Assembly (NCBI GenBank): GCA_002786385.1
Contig: PGCN01000007.1
Location: 124,001-188,000, forward strand
Source of the DNA: Flavobacterium sp. FEMGT703F
GTDB taxonomy: Bacteria > Bacteroidota > Bacteroidia > Flavobacteriales > Flavobacteriaceae
Length of the DNA: 64,000 bases
Direction of reading: 5' to 3'
The position numbers were made by a program, and so were the translations under genes. Position 1 is the first letter of the stretch; the number at the start of each line of letters is the position of its first letter. The notes below the pieces were generated by a model. The model saw only the letters and a program-made list of their open reading frames with translations, made no database searches and had not been told where the DNA came from. Shown here piece by piece: positions 1 through 7,566 of the stretch.

Positions 1-878
1 ATGGCTGTTTTTTGGTCAATCACTTCAACGGCAAAATTCTTCGTATTGTTGTAACTGTTTTTCTCCGATTCTTTGGAAAAAACAGTCGCTTTTAAAAGTT
101 GGAGTCCGACTTTATCAGCAGGCAACAATACATTTAAGGTAGCCGATTTTTTAGAAGGCGAAAAAGCAACCGTTTGTTCATTTAAAACCGTATTGCCTTG
201 TGTAATTTTAAAAGTAGCATTCAGGCTTTTGGTTCCGGCGTAATTCAGAAAAACTTCAACCGGATATTTGTTTTTGTGAAAAGCGTATTTGTTCACATTG
301 AGTTGTGCAACTCTCAAATCCAAATAAGTCGTGGTATCGCCTACTACCAAAGGAAAAACTTTATTGTCAGGATTGAATCCGAAAACATAATCTTCTCCCG
401 AAGTTTGGTTACCGTCGGAAATTAAAATGGTTGGAAACGTTTGGTTTTTGTAGATGTTCTTCAGGTTTTTAGCCACAGCATATATATTGGATTGTTTCCC
501 TTTGAAATCAATAGTATCCGAAGGTAAAAAATCGACATCAAATTGGTACGTTTGAACCTCAAACTTCTCATTTAAAGCCGAGTTGTCTTTGAGTTTTTCA
601 AACAATGCTAAAGCTTGTTTATCCGATTTTAAATCGGCCATAGAGGCCGAATTGTCTATCACGATAGGCAAAGGTGTTTTAATCGTTTCTATTGTTTTTC
701 GAGCAATAATCGGATTAATCAGCAAGAGCAACAAGGCAAAAACCGAAAAGAAACGCAAAAAAGCCAAAAGCAAAGTCGCTTTCGACCGGCTTTTGGCTTT
801 ATATAAGTATTGGTAAAATGAAACTCCGGCAGCAATTATTATTGATACAAGCAGTAACAAGATTGTTGTGGTGTTCAT
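1..878 (-). CDS. VWA-domain membrane protein (3' end outside the window)
   Basis: Reading leftward from an ATG at 878, an open frame runs off the window edge, so the C-terminus is missing. Two hydrophobic segments (about residues 4-24 and 34-57) come first. A von Willebrand A-like domain follows, with the metal-site motif DNSAS at residues 75-79 and a later ISDG segment. This fits the two-TM VWA proteins often found in Bacteroidetes, which are probably anchored with the domain in the periplasm. It lies 77 bp downstream of fabG on the same strand and may share its transcript. Function unknown; VWA domains normally bind protein partners through a metal ion. Confidence 0.8.
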   Translation of the reverse strand, partial: MNTTTILLLLVSIIIAAGVSFYQYLYKAKSRSKATLLLAFLRFFSVFALLLLLINPIIARKTIETIKTPLPIVIDNSASMADLKSDKQALALFEKLKDNSALNEKFEVQTYQFDVDFLPSDTIDFKGKQSNIYAVAKNLKNIYKNQTFPTILISDGNQTSGEDYVFGFNPDNKVFPLVVGDTTTYLDLRVAQLNVNKYAFHKNKYPVEVFLNYAGTKSLNATFKITQGNTVLNEQTVAFSPSKKSATLNVLLPADKVGLQLLKATVFSKESEKNSYNNTKNFAVEVIDQKTA

Positions 879-954
879 ATTTTACAGTTAATAGTTTAGG
901 TTTTAGATTTGTGGTTCGATTGATCAAAGCTATAAACCACAAACAACAAACTTT

Positions 955-1701
955 TTAGGTAAGCATTCCTCCGCAAACATTCAATACTTGACCGCTAACA
1001 TAAGCACTCATGTCTGACGCGAGGAACAAGCACGCATTGGCAACGTCTTCCGGAGTTCCACCGCGTTTTAGCGGAATAGAATCTCTCCAACCTTGAACTA
1101 CATCGTCGTTTAGTTTGGCAGTCATTTCTGTTTCAATAAATCCCGGTGCAATAGCGTTGCAACGAATATTTCTCGATCCCAATTCTAACGCTACCGATTT
1201 GGTAAAACCAATCATACCGGCTTTGGAAGCTGCATAGTTGGCTTGACCGGCATTGCCTTTCACACCTACTACAGAACTCATGTTCACGATTGAACCTTTG
1301 CGGTTTTTCAGCATGATTTTTTGAACCGCTTTGGTCATATTGAAAACCGACTTCAAGTTGATTTCAATTACTTTATCAAAATCTTCCTCACTCATACGCA
1401 TTAAAAGGTTGTCTTTGGTGATACCGGCGTTGTTAATCAAAACGTCAACATTGCCAAAATCCGCCATAACATCATCTACTAATTGTTGCGCTTCGTTAAA
1501 ATCGGCTGCATTTGATTTGTATCCTTTCGCTTTGATACCTAAAGCGGTTAATTCATTTTCCAATGCCAAAGCACTTTCGGCAGAAGAACTGTATGTAAAA
1601 GCTACATTAGCGCCGTGTTGGGCAAAAACTTTAGCAATTCCGCTTCCGATTCCTCTACTGGCTCCGGTGATGATGGCTACTTTTCCTTCTAATAATTTCA
1701 T
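955..1701 (-). CDS. fabG: 3-oxoacyl-[acyl-carrier-protein] reductase FabG
   Basis: A 248-residue classical short-chain dehydrogenase, the usual FabG length, which reduces 3-oxoacyl-ACP with NADPH in fatty acid elongation. Visible are the cofactor motif TGASRGIG (12-19), NNAG (90-93), and the catalytic Ser143, Tyr156 and Lys160 (YAASK). The C-terminus, ending VSGQVLNVCGGMLT, is typical of FabG. The start at 1701 is followed at once by the beta strand leading into the glycine-rich loop. A -7 box lies about 70 bp upstream and a perfect hairpin sits in the leader. FabG is hard to separate from other SDRs by sequence alone, but all hallmarks fit. Confidence 0.9.
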   Translation of the reverse strand: MKLLEGKVAIITGASRGIGSGIAKVFAQHGANVAFTYSSSAESALALENELTALGIKAKGYKSNAADFNEAQQLVDDVMADFGNVDVLINNAGITKDNLLMRMSEEDFDKVIEINLKSVFNMTKAVQKIMLKNRKGSIVNMSSVVGVKGNAGQANYAASKAGMIGFTKSVALELGSRNIRCNAIAPGFIETEMTAKLNDDVVQGWRDSIPLKRGGTPEDVANACLFLASDMSAYVSGQVLNVCGGMLT

Positions 1702-1724
1702 GGTGTAAAAATTAAATAATTTGG

Positions 1725-1744
1725 TACTGTTGCTTCCAACAGTA
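1725..1744 (-). repeat. Perfect inverted repeat in the fabG leader
   Basis: TACTGTTG, then a four-base spacer, then its exact complement CAACAGTA. In the fabG transcript this makes an 8-bp stem with a GAAG tetraloop, lying between the -7 box and the start codon and ending 23 bases before the ATG. No T-run follows, so it is not a terminator. It could be an mRNA structure or a DNA operator. Confidence 0.6.
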
Positions 1745-1768
1745 ATCTTCCTATGTTTAATGAAAGGT

Positions 1769-1776
1769 CAAATATA
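1769..1776 (-). promoter_or_regulatory. -7 box of the fabG promoter
   Basis: On the minus strand the sequence is TATATTTG, an exact match to the Bacteroidetes -7 consensus TAnnTTTG. No TTG is seen at the expected -33 position, so the call rests on one box. Transcription would begin near 1762, giving a leader of about 60 bases containing the hairpin. Confidence 0.45.
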
Positions 1777-1863
1777 GGAATATTTTACAGGTTGAAAAAA
1801 GATACTTTTACATTTAAACCATTTCGATTTTTGGATGTCTTAAAGAAATCTTAAAATTGCAGC

Positions 1864-2415
1864 ATGCCAAAACAGAGCGTCATTTTCGAAACCATTTATC
1901 ATGAATTTAAAGTCATGGTTTTCAACTTGGCGCTGCATTATCTGCAAAACATTGAAGATGCGGAAGAAGTGACTCAGGATGTGTTTGTTAAAGTCTACCA
2001 TTCCTTAGCACACTTTCAGCAAAAATCATCTTATAAGACTTGGATATACCGTATCACCATCAACCAGTGTTTGGATTTTACTAAAAAGAAGAGCAGCCGG
2101 AAACGCCTCTATCTCTTTGGCGCAAAAAGCGAAAACGAAAGCGAGTACCTAAACACATCAACCTTTGAACATCCCGGTATTTTGATGGAAAACCAAGAAG
2201 CCGCAGTCCAATTGTTTGCTGTGATCAATACCTTAACCGAAAATCAAAAAACGGCTTTCCTGCTTTCCAAACTGGACGGCTTGAGCAATCCCGAAATTGC
2301 CGAAATCATGGAAATGAGTATTTCAGCTGTTGAATCGTTGATTTTCAGAGCAAAAGTCTCGCTTCAGGAAAAATTAGCAAAAAAATTTACCGAGTACCGC
2401 AAGAAATATAAATAA
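1864..2415 (+). CDS. ECF-type RNA polymerase sigma factor
   Basis: A 183-residue sigma-70 family protein of ECF size. Region 2 is visible as DAEEVTQDVFVKVY followed by KTWIYRITIN, and region 4 as LTENQKTAFLL with a helix-turn-helix (NPEIAEIMEMSISAVESLIFRAK spans it). No extra C-terminal domain is present. It opens a tight cluster: the next gene starts 17 bp downstream, then come a metal-sensor-like protein, an MbnP-like copper protein and a di-heme peroxidase. It probably directs transcription of this copper/peroxidase group and itself in response to an envelope signal. That role is inferred from position only. A TAAAATTGC sequence ends just 4 bases before the ATG. Confidence 0.88.
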   Translation: MPKQSVIFETIYHEFKVMVFNLALHYLQNIEDAEEVTQDVFVKVYHSLAHFQQKSSYKTWIYRITINQCLDFTKKKSSRKRLYLFGAKSENESEYLNTSTFEHPGILMENQEAAVQLFAVINTLTENQKTAFLLSKLDGLSNPEIAEIMEMSISAVESLIFRAKVSLQEKLAKKFTEYRKKYK

Positions 2416-2432
2416 CCTTCGTCTAAGCTATT

Positions 2433-2699
2433 ATGGAAAAAGATCAATGGATTCAGACTGTACTAAACAGTACCAACGGAATAACTACAGTGATGCCGAG
2501 TGACGATTTGTTGGCTAAAATTCAACTGAAAATCAAACAGCAGGAAAAAGTAGCACCTACTACAGTTTGGTGGATTGCCGCTTCCATTGCAGTTTTGGTA
2601 ACTTTGAATGTGGCGCTGCTCCAAAAAGCTAAAACCAAAGACAATTCCACCAGCAGTTATTTAGAACATACTTTAAACCAAAGCAACCAGCTTTATTAA
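2433..2699 (+). CDS. Small single-TM protein, possible anti-sigma factor
   Basis: An 88-residue protein with a polar N-terminal part of about 45 residues, one hydrophobic segment (about 46-63, VWWIAASIAVLVTLNVALL) and a short outer tail. I recognise no named domain. It sits between the ECF sigma gene (17 bp upstream) and the metal-sensor-like gene (2 bp downstream). A short cytoplasmic part joined to a TM helix in this position is the usual arrangement of ECF anti-sigma factors in Bacteroidetes. It lacks the HxxxCxxC zinc motif of ZAS-type anti-sigma factors, so the role is an inference from position and topology. Confidence 0.65.
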   Translation: MEKDQWIQTVLNSTNGITTVMPSDDLLAKIQLKIKQQEKVAPTTVWWIAASIAVLVTLNVALLQKAKTKDNSTSSYLEHTLNQSNQLY

Positions 2700-2701
2700 T
2701 C

Positions 2702-3178
2702 ATGGAACGAACAAAATTATTAACGATTACGATTATTGGACTGTTGTTGATTAACCTGGCAACTTTAGGGTTTCTTTTTCTAAACGGACCTAAACCGGGC
2801 GGAATGCCACACGAAGGAAGACCGCTGCCTAAAGATATAATCATTGACAAATTGCATTTCGATGCTAACCAACAAAAGGAGTACGAAAAACTAATTCGTT
2901 GGCACCGAGAAGAAATTGATCAATTGGACGATTCCATTCGGCAAACCAAGAATAAATTGTATTCGGGTTTATCAGAAAGTAACCTCAATATCAAAACCAA
3001 AGACAGTTTGATTGCACTTTTAAATGCCTACCAAAAACAAGTAGAAGAAACGCATTTCAAGCATTTTGAAGACATTAAAAAGCTTTGCAAGCCTAATCAA
3101 CAAGAAGATTTTATGGCACTGACAACAGAATTGTCGAGAATTTTTGCTCCCAGACCACACCGACCAAGACATGAGTAA
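2702..3178 (+). CDS. Spy/CnrX-like periplasmic metal-sensor or chaperone-like protein
   Basis: 158 residues with an N-terminal membrane anchor (about 6-27). A helical domain follows with the pattern FDANQQKEYEKLIRWHREEI and further amphipathic helices, like the periplasmic heavy-metal sensor/Spy-CpxP group. The tail is rich in His, Arg and Pro and ends HRPRHE. CnrX-type proteins sense metals and control an ECF sigma through an anti-sigma; here a sigma gene and a small TM protein lie directly upstream. I infer that this protein may be the sensor of the trio. The next gene overlaps its last 8 bases. Confidence 0.7.
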   Translation: MERTKLLTITIIGLLLINLATLGFLFLNGPKPGGMPHEGRPLPKDIIIDKLHFDANQQKEYEKLIRWHREEIDQLDDSIRQTKNKLYSGLSESNLNIKTKDSLIALLNAYQKQVEETHFKHFEDIKKLCKPNQQEDFMALTTELSRIFAPRPHRPRHE

Positions 3179-3863
3179 AACGTTGCTGACGGTAGTCCTT
3201 TGGCTATGTTGTATAACGGTTCAGGCGCAAAGTAAAGATTCTGTAACAGTAAATTTCAAATTGTTTTTCGACCATAAGCCTTTGCAACTGAAGCAATCTT
3301 ACGTTACGGTAAATAAAGACACCGTGACTATTAGCACTTTCAAGTGTTATGTTTCTGATATTGCCATTCAATATACTGACCAAACTGTTTACCACGAAAA
3401 AAACAGTCACCATCTACTCGATTCAGAAATCCCGAATTCGATGCAAATTCGTTTTCCTCAAGTCAAAGAGAAAGTAATTTCTAAAGTGATTTTTAAAATT
3501 GGAATTGACAGCATTACCAATACTTCGGGTGCTTTGAGTGGTGATTTAGATCCAGTAAAAGGAATGTATTGGGCCTGGCAAAGCGGTTATATCAATTTAA
3601 AAATAGAAGGTCAAAGTCCAAGTTGTAAAACCCGAAAACAACAATTTCAATTTCATTTGGGCGGATATCTTCCACCCTATAATGCGCTGCGCACAAAAGT
3701 TATTCCCGTTACCATTGCCAACGATAATACCGTAAATATCGGAATGGATTTGGCAGTTTTTTTAGCTGAAGTAAATTTGGCCATCACGCCTTCGGTTATG
3801 ACACCGGGAAAAACAGCAATGGAATTGGCCGACATTAGTGCCAAAATGTTCTATTCAGAATGA
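3171..3863 (+). CDS. MbnP-like copper-binding periplasmic protein
   Basis: Start chosen at 3171 because it gives a clean signal peptide (MSKTLLTVVLWLCCITVQAQ); an upstream in-frame ATG at 3144 would bury it. The mature protein shows the MbnP family pattern, notably GDLDPVKGMYWAWQSGY and later HLGGYLPPYNA. In studied MbnP proteins a Trp is converted to kynurenine by the partner di-heme enzyme MbnH, creating a copper site. Here a matching di-heme enzyme follows, overlapping by 4 bases (ATGA), and two Trp lie in the WAW segment. Family membership is well supported; copper binding in this protein is inferred. Confidence 0.78.
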   Translation: MSKTLLTVVLWLCCITVQAQSKDSVTVNFKLFFDHKPLQLKQSYVTVNKDTVTISTFKCYVSDIAIQYTDQTVYHEKNSHHLLDSEIPNSMQIRFPQVKEKVISKVIFKIGIDSITNTSGALSGDLDPVKGMYWAWQSGYINLKIEGQSPSCKTRKQQFQFHLGGYLPPYNALRTKVIPVTIANDNTVNIGMDLAVFLAEVNLAITPSVMTPGKTAMELADISAKMFYSE

Positions 3864-4879
3864 AAAAAATCGGTTTCATACTAGGCATTGCCGTTATTGG
3901 TTGGGGCATTTTAGCTTTCTCCAACAACTTGACCACGCCTATCTATTTGGCTATACCCAAAGGTTGGCCGAAACCACACTATAATTTCAAACAGAATCCT
4001 CTCACTGAAGAAGGTTTTCAGTTGGGAAGACAACTGTTTTACGATCCGATATTATCACGTGACAACACCATATCTTGTTCCAGTTGCCATTTGCAAGCTA
4101 CAGGTTTTGCACACGTCGACCACGATTTAAGTCATGGTATTGAAGGCCGAATCGGCACCCGAAATGCACCGGCTCTAATCAATTTGGCCTGGAATAAACA
4201 CTTTCATTGGGATGGTGGTGTGAACAATTTAGAAGTACAAGCGCTTAATCCGATTGAAAATCCGGCTGAGATGGACGAAAAAATGGAAAATGTTATTGCT
4301 AAATTACAACAGCGTGAAGACTATAAGCTATTATTCAAAAAAGCTTTTGGGGATGAAAAAATAACTAGTCAAAGAGTCCTGAAAGCCTTGACACAATTCA
4401 CCGTACAGTTGCAATCGAGTAATTCCAAATACGATCAAGTCAAAAGGAATGAAACAACTTTTAGTCACCAAGAAGCTAACGGTTATGCCCTATTCCAACG
4501 CCATTGCGCCGGTTGTCATATCGAACCGCTTTTCAGTAGTGATTCGTTTGAAAACAACGGATTACCGGTCGATGCCACACTTCAAGATTATGGCAGAGTA
4601 AAAATTACCGGTTTCGAAAAAGATGCGCTGCATTTTAAAGTACCAACACTGAGGAATATACAATTCACTTTTCCCTATATGCACGATGGTCGTTTTAAAA
4701 CTTTGACCGAAGTTATCAAACATTACAATACAATTCAGCCTAACCAACATACCGCTGCAACGTTTTCAAAACCAATGCAATTGAGCGACAAAGATCGGGT
4801 TGATTTGGTTGTTTTTTTACAAACCTTGACTGATAAAGCGTTTTTATTTAATCCTCGTTACGCCTATCCGAAAAAATAA
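3860..4879 (+). CDS. Di-heme cytochrome c peroxidase, MbnH-like
   Basis: 339 residues: an N-terminal membrane or signal segment (about 4-20), then two c-type heme motifs, CSSCH at 73-77 and CAGCH at 216-220. The sequence FHWDGG and the HDGRF segment near the C-terminus are typical of the bacterial di-heme peroxidase/MauG/MbnH superfamily. It works in the periplasm, either reducing peroxide or oxidising a protein partner. Its 4-base overlap with the MbnP-like gene makes the MbnH role the best guess: tryptophan oxidation on that partner. Ordinary cytochrome c peroxidase is the alternative. Hemes would be attached by the cytochrome c maturation system, which includes CcsBA encoded at 21-24 kb. 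Confidence 0.82.
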   Translation: MKKIGFILGIAVIGWGILAFSNNLTTPIYLAIPKGWPKPHYNFKQNPLTEEGFQLGRQLFYDPILSRDNTISCSSCHLQATGFAHVDHDLSHGIEGRIGTRNAPALINLAWNKHFHWDGGVNNLEVQALNPIENPAEMDEKMENVIAKLQQREDYKLLFKKAFGDEKITSQRVLKALTQFTVQLQSSNSKYDQVKRNETTFSHQEANGYALFQRHCAGCHIEPLFSSDSFENNGLPVDATLQDYGRVKITGFEKDALHFKVPTLRNIQFTFPYMHDGRFKTLTEVIKHYNTIQPNQHTAATFSKPMQLSDKDRVDLVVFLQTLTDKAFLFNPRYAYPKK

Positions 4880-4910
4880 TTTGAGAAGTACACAAGAATC
4901 ACAATAGTAT

Positions 4911-4920
4911 GACGTCTAAG
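4911..4920 (+). promoter_or_regulatory. Possible ECF-sigma promoter element
   Basis: GACGTCTAAG lies 20 bp before the YHYH gene. A closely similar GATGTCTTAA lies at 1834-1843, 20 bp before the ECF sigma gene of the same locus. No TAnnTTTG box is seen before the YHYH gene. The pair may mark promoters read by the local sigma factor. Two sites are too few to be firm. Confidence 0.25.
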
Positions 4921-4940
4921 TTAAAATAACCTAACCCATT

Positions 4941-6287
4941 ATGAAAAAAATCGCATTAAATACACTACTCGTTTTTACCTCAATCATGTGGTCGCAAACC
5001 AATCCCGTGATTACCTCTTGGTTGCGAAACACAACTGGCATCACCGGTCGCCATTATGTTTCCGGGAATCCAACTCCTATTAATGATGCTGTATTGGCCA
5101 ATGTACAAACTATACAATATTCCAACAATTGGGTTTATGTTACTACCAATGGTATTCCGGCATACATTACCGGTCCGTTTTTAGATGGAAATCCATCTTT
5201 AGCCACCAGCCGAAATGGTGCCATTTTCAGATTTCCGCTGAATCCGACGCAAAATACCGGTACACCGACCAATACCAATGGCGGAAATATCGGATTGTTT
5301 AAAAACGGTGTTGCCTTGTTTGACTATCGCGATGGCGTTTCTTGGAAAAATAGTACAAGTCAAGTTTGCGGCGGTCCAATTATGGGATGTACAGGCGACG
5401 GCGTTTGGAATCGTGACGCGGTTTATGCGGAACGTGTTGGTTTTGATTGTGCGAAAGCACATCCGGCTATGGGGAATTACCACCATCATCAAAATCCGAG
5501 TGCGTTTAATTTAGATTTAGTACAACTTTCCAATATTTGTGCTACTTACCCCTCCGATGGTTTATATGTTATTAATCCAAACGAACATTCGCCGCTGATT
5601 GGTTTTGCCTACGATGGATTTCCTATTTACGGTGCTTACGGCTATGCTAATGCTGATGGAACCGGAGGAATAGTGAGGATTAAATCGAGTTATCAATTGC
5701 GAAATATTACTGTCAGAACCCATTATGCCAACGGAACGAATGTAACCGATGGTCCACCCGTAAATTCAACTTATCCTCTGGGTTATTTTAGAGAAGACTA
5801 CGAATTTGTAGCACACAATACTGCCGACTATTTAGACGAACACAATGGTCGTTTTTGTGTAACACCTGAATATCCTAACGGAATTTACTGTTATTTTACC
5901 ACTGTAGATGCCAATCACAATTCGGCTTATCCTTATGCTGTTGGCCCAACATTCTACGGAAATAAAACTGCTTCAACAGTGACTTCAGTTTCAGAAACAA
6001 CCACTCAGTATACTTTAGAAAATGCCGATTTTAATCTATCTGATTTAAACATCAAAGTATATCCCAACCCGGCGCAAGAGTTTATTGCCATCCAAACCGA
6101 TATACAGGAAAAAGATTTGGAAGTTACCTTAATTGATGCTCTCGGAAAGCAACTGCAAACCCAAAAAATAGTACAAGGAAGTACGCTTTGTATCTTTGAT
6201 TTGTCTGCGATTTACAATGGCACTTACTTTATCAAAATCGCCAATAATACAACTGATAAGACCGTTAAAATTATTGTAAACAAATAA
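4941..6287 (+). CDS. Secreted YHYH-domain protein with a T9SS sorting domain
   Basis: 448 residues. A signal peptide (about 1-18, ending MWSQ) is followed by a YHYH domain of about 330 residues containing CAKAHPAMGNYHHHQ. The name-giving motif reads YHHH here. The last 80 residues begin NIKVYPNPAQ and end TVKIIVNK, a type A sorting domain that sends proteins across the outer membrane by the type IX system. Cys and His residues around the motif suggest metal binding, but the activity of YHYH proteins is not established. It lies 61 bp after the MbnH-like gene and before a second di-heme peroxidase, so a role in the same metal/oxidation process is likely. Confidence 0.85.
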   Translation: MKKIALNTLLVFTSIMWSQTNPVITSWLRNTTGITGRHYVSGNPTPINDAVLANVQTIQYSNNWVYVTTNGIPAYITGPFLDGNPSLATSRNGAIFRFPLNPTQNTGTPTNTNGGNIGLFKNGVALFDYRDGVSWKNSTSQVCGGPIMGCTGDGVWNRDAVYAERVGFDCAKAHPAMGNYHHHQNPSAFNLDLVQLSNICATYPSDGLYVINPNEHSPLIGFAYDGFPIYGAYGYANADGTGGIVRIKSSYQLRNITVRTHYANGTNVTDGPPVNSTYPLGYFREDYEFVAHNTADYLDEHNGRFCVTPEYPNGIYCYFTTVDANHNSAYPYAVGPTFYGNKTASTVTSVSETTTQYTLENADFNLSDLNIKVYPNPAQEFIAIQTDIQEKDLEVTLIDALGKQLQTQKIVQGSTLCIFDLSAIYNGTYFIKIANNTTDKTVKIIVNK

Positions 6288-6322
6288 AATCCTCCCACCA
6301 CTAACCACCAAATAACCAAATT

Positions 6323-7507
6323 ATGTATAAAAAAGCCAGCCTTTTGTTCCTTGTGGCAATTGCCTATTCTTGCAGTAGCGATGATAGTTCCAACTATGTT
6401 GAAATAGATCCTTATGCCGCTATAACCGCAACTTTCGGTGGCAACATCAATCCGGAAAGTTTGTACAATTACGCCAATCAAACTATTCCTGGTTACATTA
6501 CCAAAGACAATACTGCCGCCAATTCAATTACAAATAAAGGCGCCACTTTGGGCAGAGTATTATTTTATGATAAAAATTTGTCATCCAACAATACTATTTC
6601 ATGCTCCAGTTGTCACCAACAAGCGAATGCTTTTGGAGATACTAATATTGCCAGTACAGGAGTTAATGGCACTACAGGCAGGCATTCGATGCGATTGATT
6701 AACACTCGATTTGCTAATGAGACGCGCTTTTTCTGGGATGAACGCGCTGTAAATTTAGAAACCCAAACCACTATGCCTATCAAAGACCACGGTGAAATGG
6801 GCTTCAGCGGTACCAATGGCGATCAAAACTTTAACGACTTAATTACAAAACTGAGCAACATTGGATATTACAAAGAGCTTTTTATGTTTGCTTACGGTTC
6901 TGAAGAAATTACAGAGAACAAAATTCAATTGGCTTTGGCACAATTCGTTCGCAGCATACAGTCGTTTGACAGTAAGTACGATATTGGCAGAGCACAGGTA
7001 GCTAATGACGGACAGCCATTTCCAAACTTTACATCTCAGGAAAATCAAGGCAAAAATTTATTTCTCTCGCCTCCGGTATTTGACGCTACCGGAAACCGAA
7101 CTTCCGGTGGATTGGGTTGTGCCGGTTGTCATGCGGCACCGGAGTTTGATATCAATCCGCTAAGCGGTAATAATGGTATTATAGGCACCATAAATGGCAA
7201 TGGTATAGACATTACCAACACTCGCGCGCCATCTTTACGCGATTTAGTAAAAACTGACGGAACGCCCAACGGACCGATGATGCATACCGGAGTGATAACT
7301 ACTTTGCAAGCAGCTGTTGGTCATTATGGCACCATCAATTTAGCGCCCGGCAATACCAATTTAGATGTTAAATTACGTCCGAATGGTTTCGGACAACAAT
7401 TGCATTTGAATGCGCAAGAAGTGAATGCGGTGATTGCCTTTCTAAGGACTTTATCCGGGACCAATGTGTATACCGATGAGAAATGGTCTAATCCTTTTCC
7501 GAATTAA
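6323..7507 (+). CDS. Di-heme cytochrome c peroxidase, lipoprotein
   Basis: 394 residues of the same superfamily as the gene at 3860. Heme motifs are CSSCH (94-98) and CAGCH (266-270), and FFWDERA is conserved. The N-terminus is a lipoprotein signal, with the lipid-bearing Cys at residue 17 (AIAYSCSSDD). The Ser-Asp-Asp run directly after the Cys resembles the export signal of surface lipoproteins in Flavobacterium, so the enzyme may face the outside, where the T9SS-secreted YHYH protein encoded 35 bp upstream would also be found. The substrate is unknown. A strong terminator follows at once, ending the locus. Confidence 0.85.
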   Translation: MYKKASLLFLVAIAYSCSSDDSSNYVEIDPYAAITATFGGNINPESLYNYANQTIPGYITKDNTAANSITNKGATLGRVLFYDKNLSSNNTISCSSCHQQANAFGDTNIASTGVNGTTGRHSMRLINTRFANETRFFWDERAVNLETQTTMPIKDHGEMGFSGTNGDQNFNDLITKLSNIGYYKELFMFAYGSEEITENKIQLALAQFVRSIQSFDSKYDIGRAQVANDGQPFPNFTSQENQGKNLFLSPPVFDATGNRTSGGLGCAGCHAAPEFDINPLSGNNGIIGTINGNGIDITNTRAPSLRDLVKTDGTPNGPMMHTGVITTLQAAVGHYGTINLAPGNTNLDVKLRPNGFGQQLHLNAQEVNAVIAFLRTLSGTNVYTDEKWSNPFPN

Positions 7508-7510
7508 AAC

Positions 7511-7539
7511 AAAAACTCCCGATAATCTCGGGAGTTTTT
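7511..7539 (+). terminator. Intrinsic terminator of the copper/peroxidase locus
   Basis: Perfect 12-bp stem (AAAAACTCCCGA with TCGGGAGTTTTT) around a five-base loop, followed by a T-rich run, 3 bp after the peroxidase stop codon. It is also suitably placed to stop transcripts from the convergent XRE gene. Confidence 0.9.
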
Positions 7540-7566
7540 TTATTTTTTATAGTATACCAACACTTA

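Noticed and set aside
1864..2699. FecI/FecR-type iron-siderophore sigma/anti-sigma pair
   Set aside because: The small protein lacks a FecR domain and no TonB receptor gene follows. The downstream genes point to copper and heme peroxidases instead.
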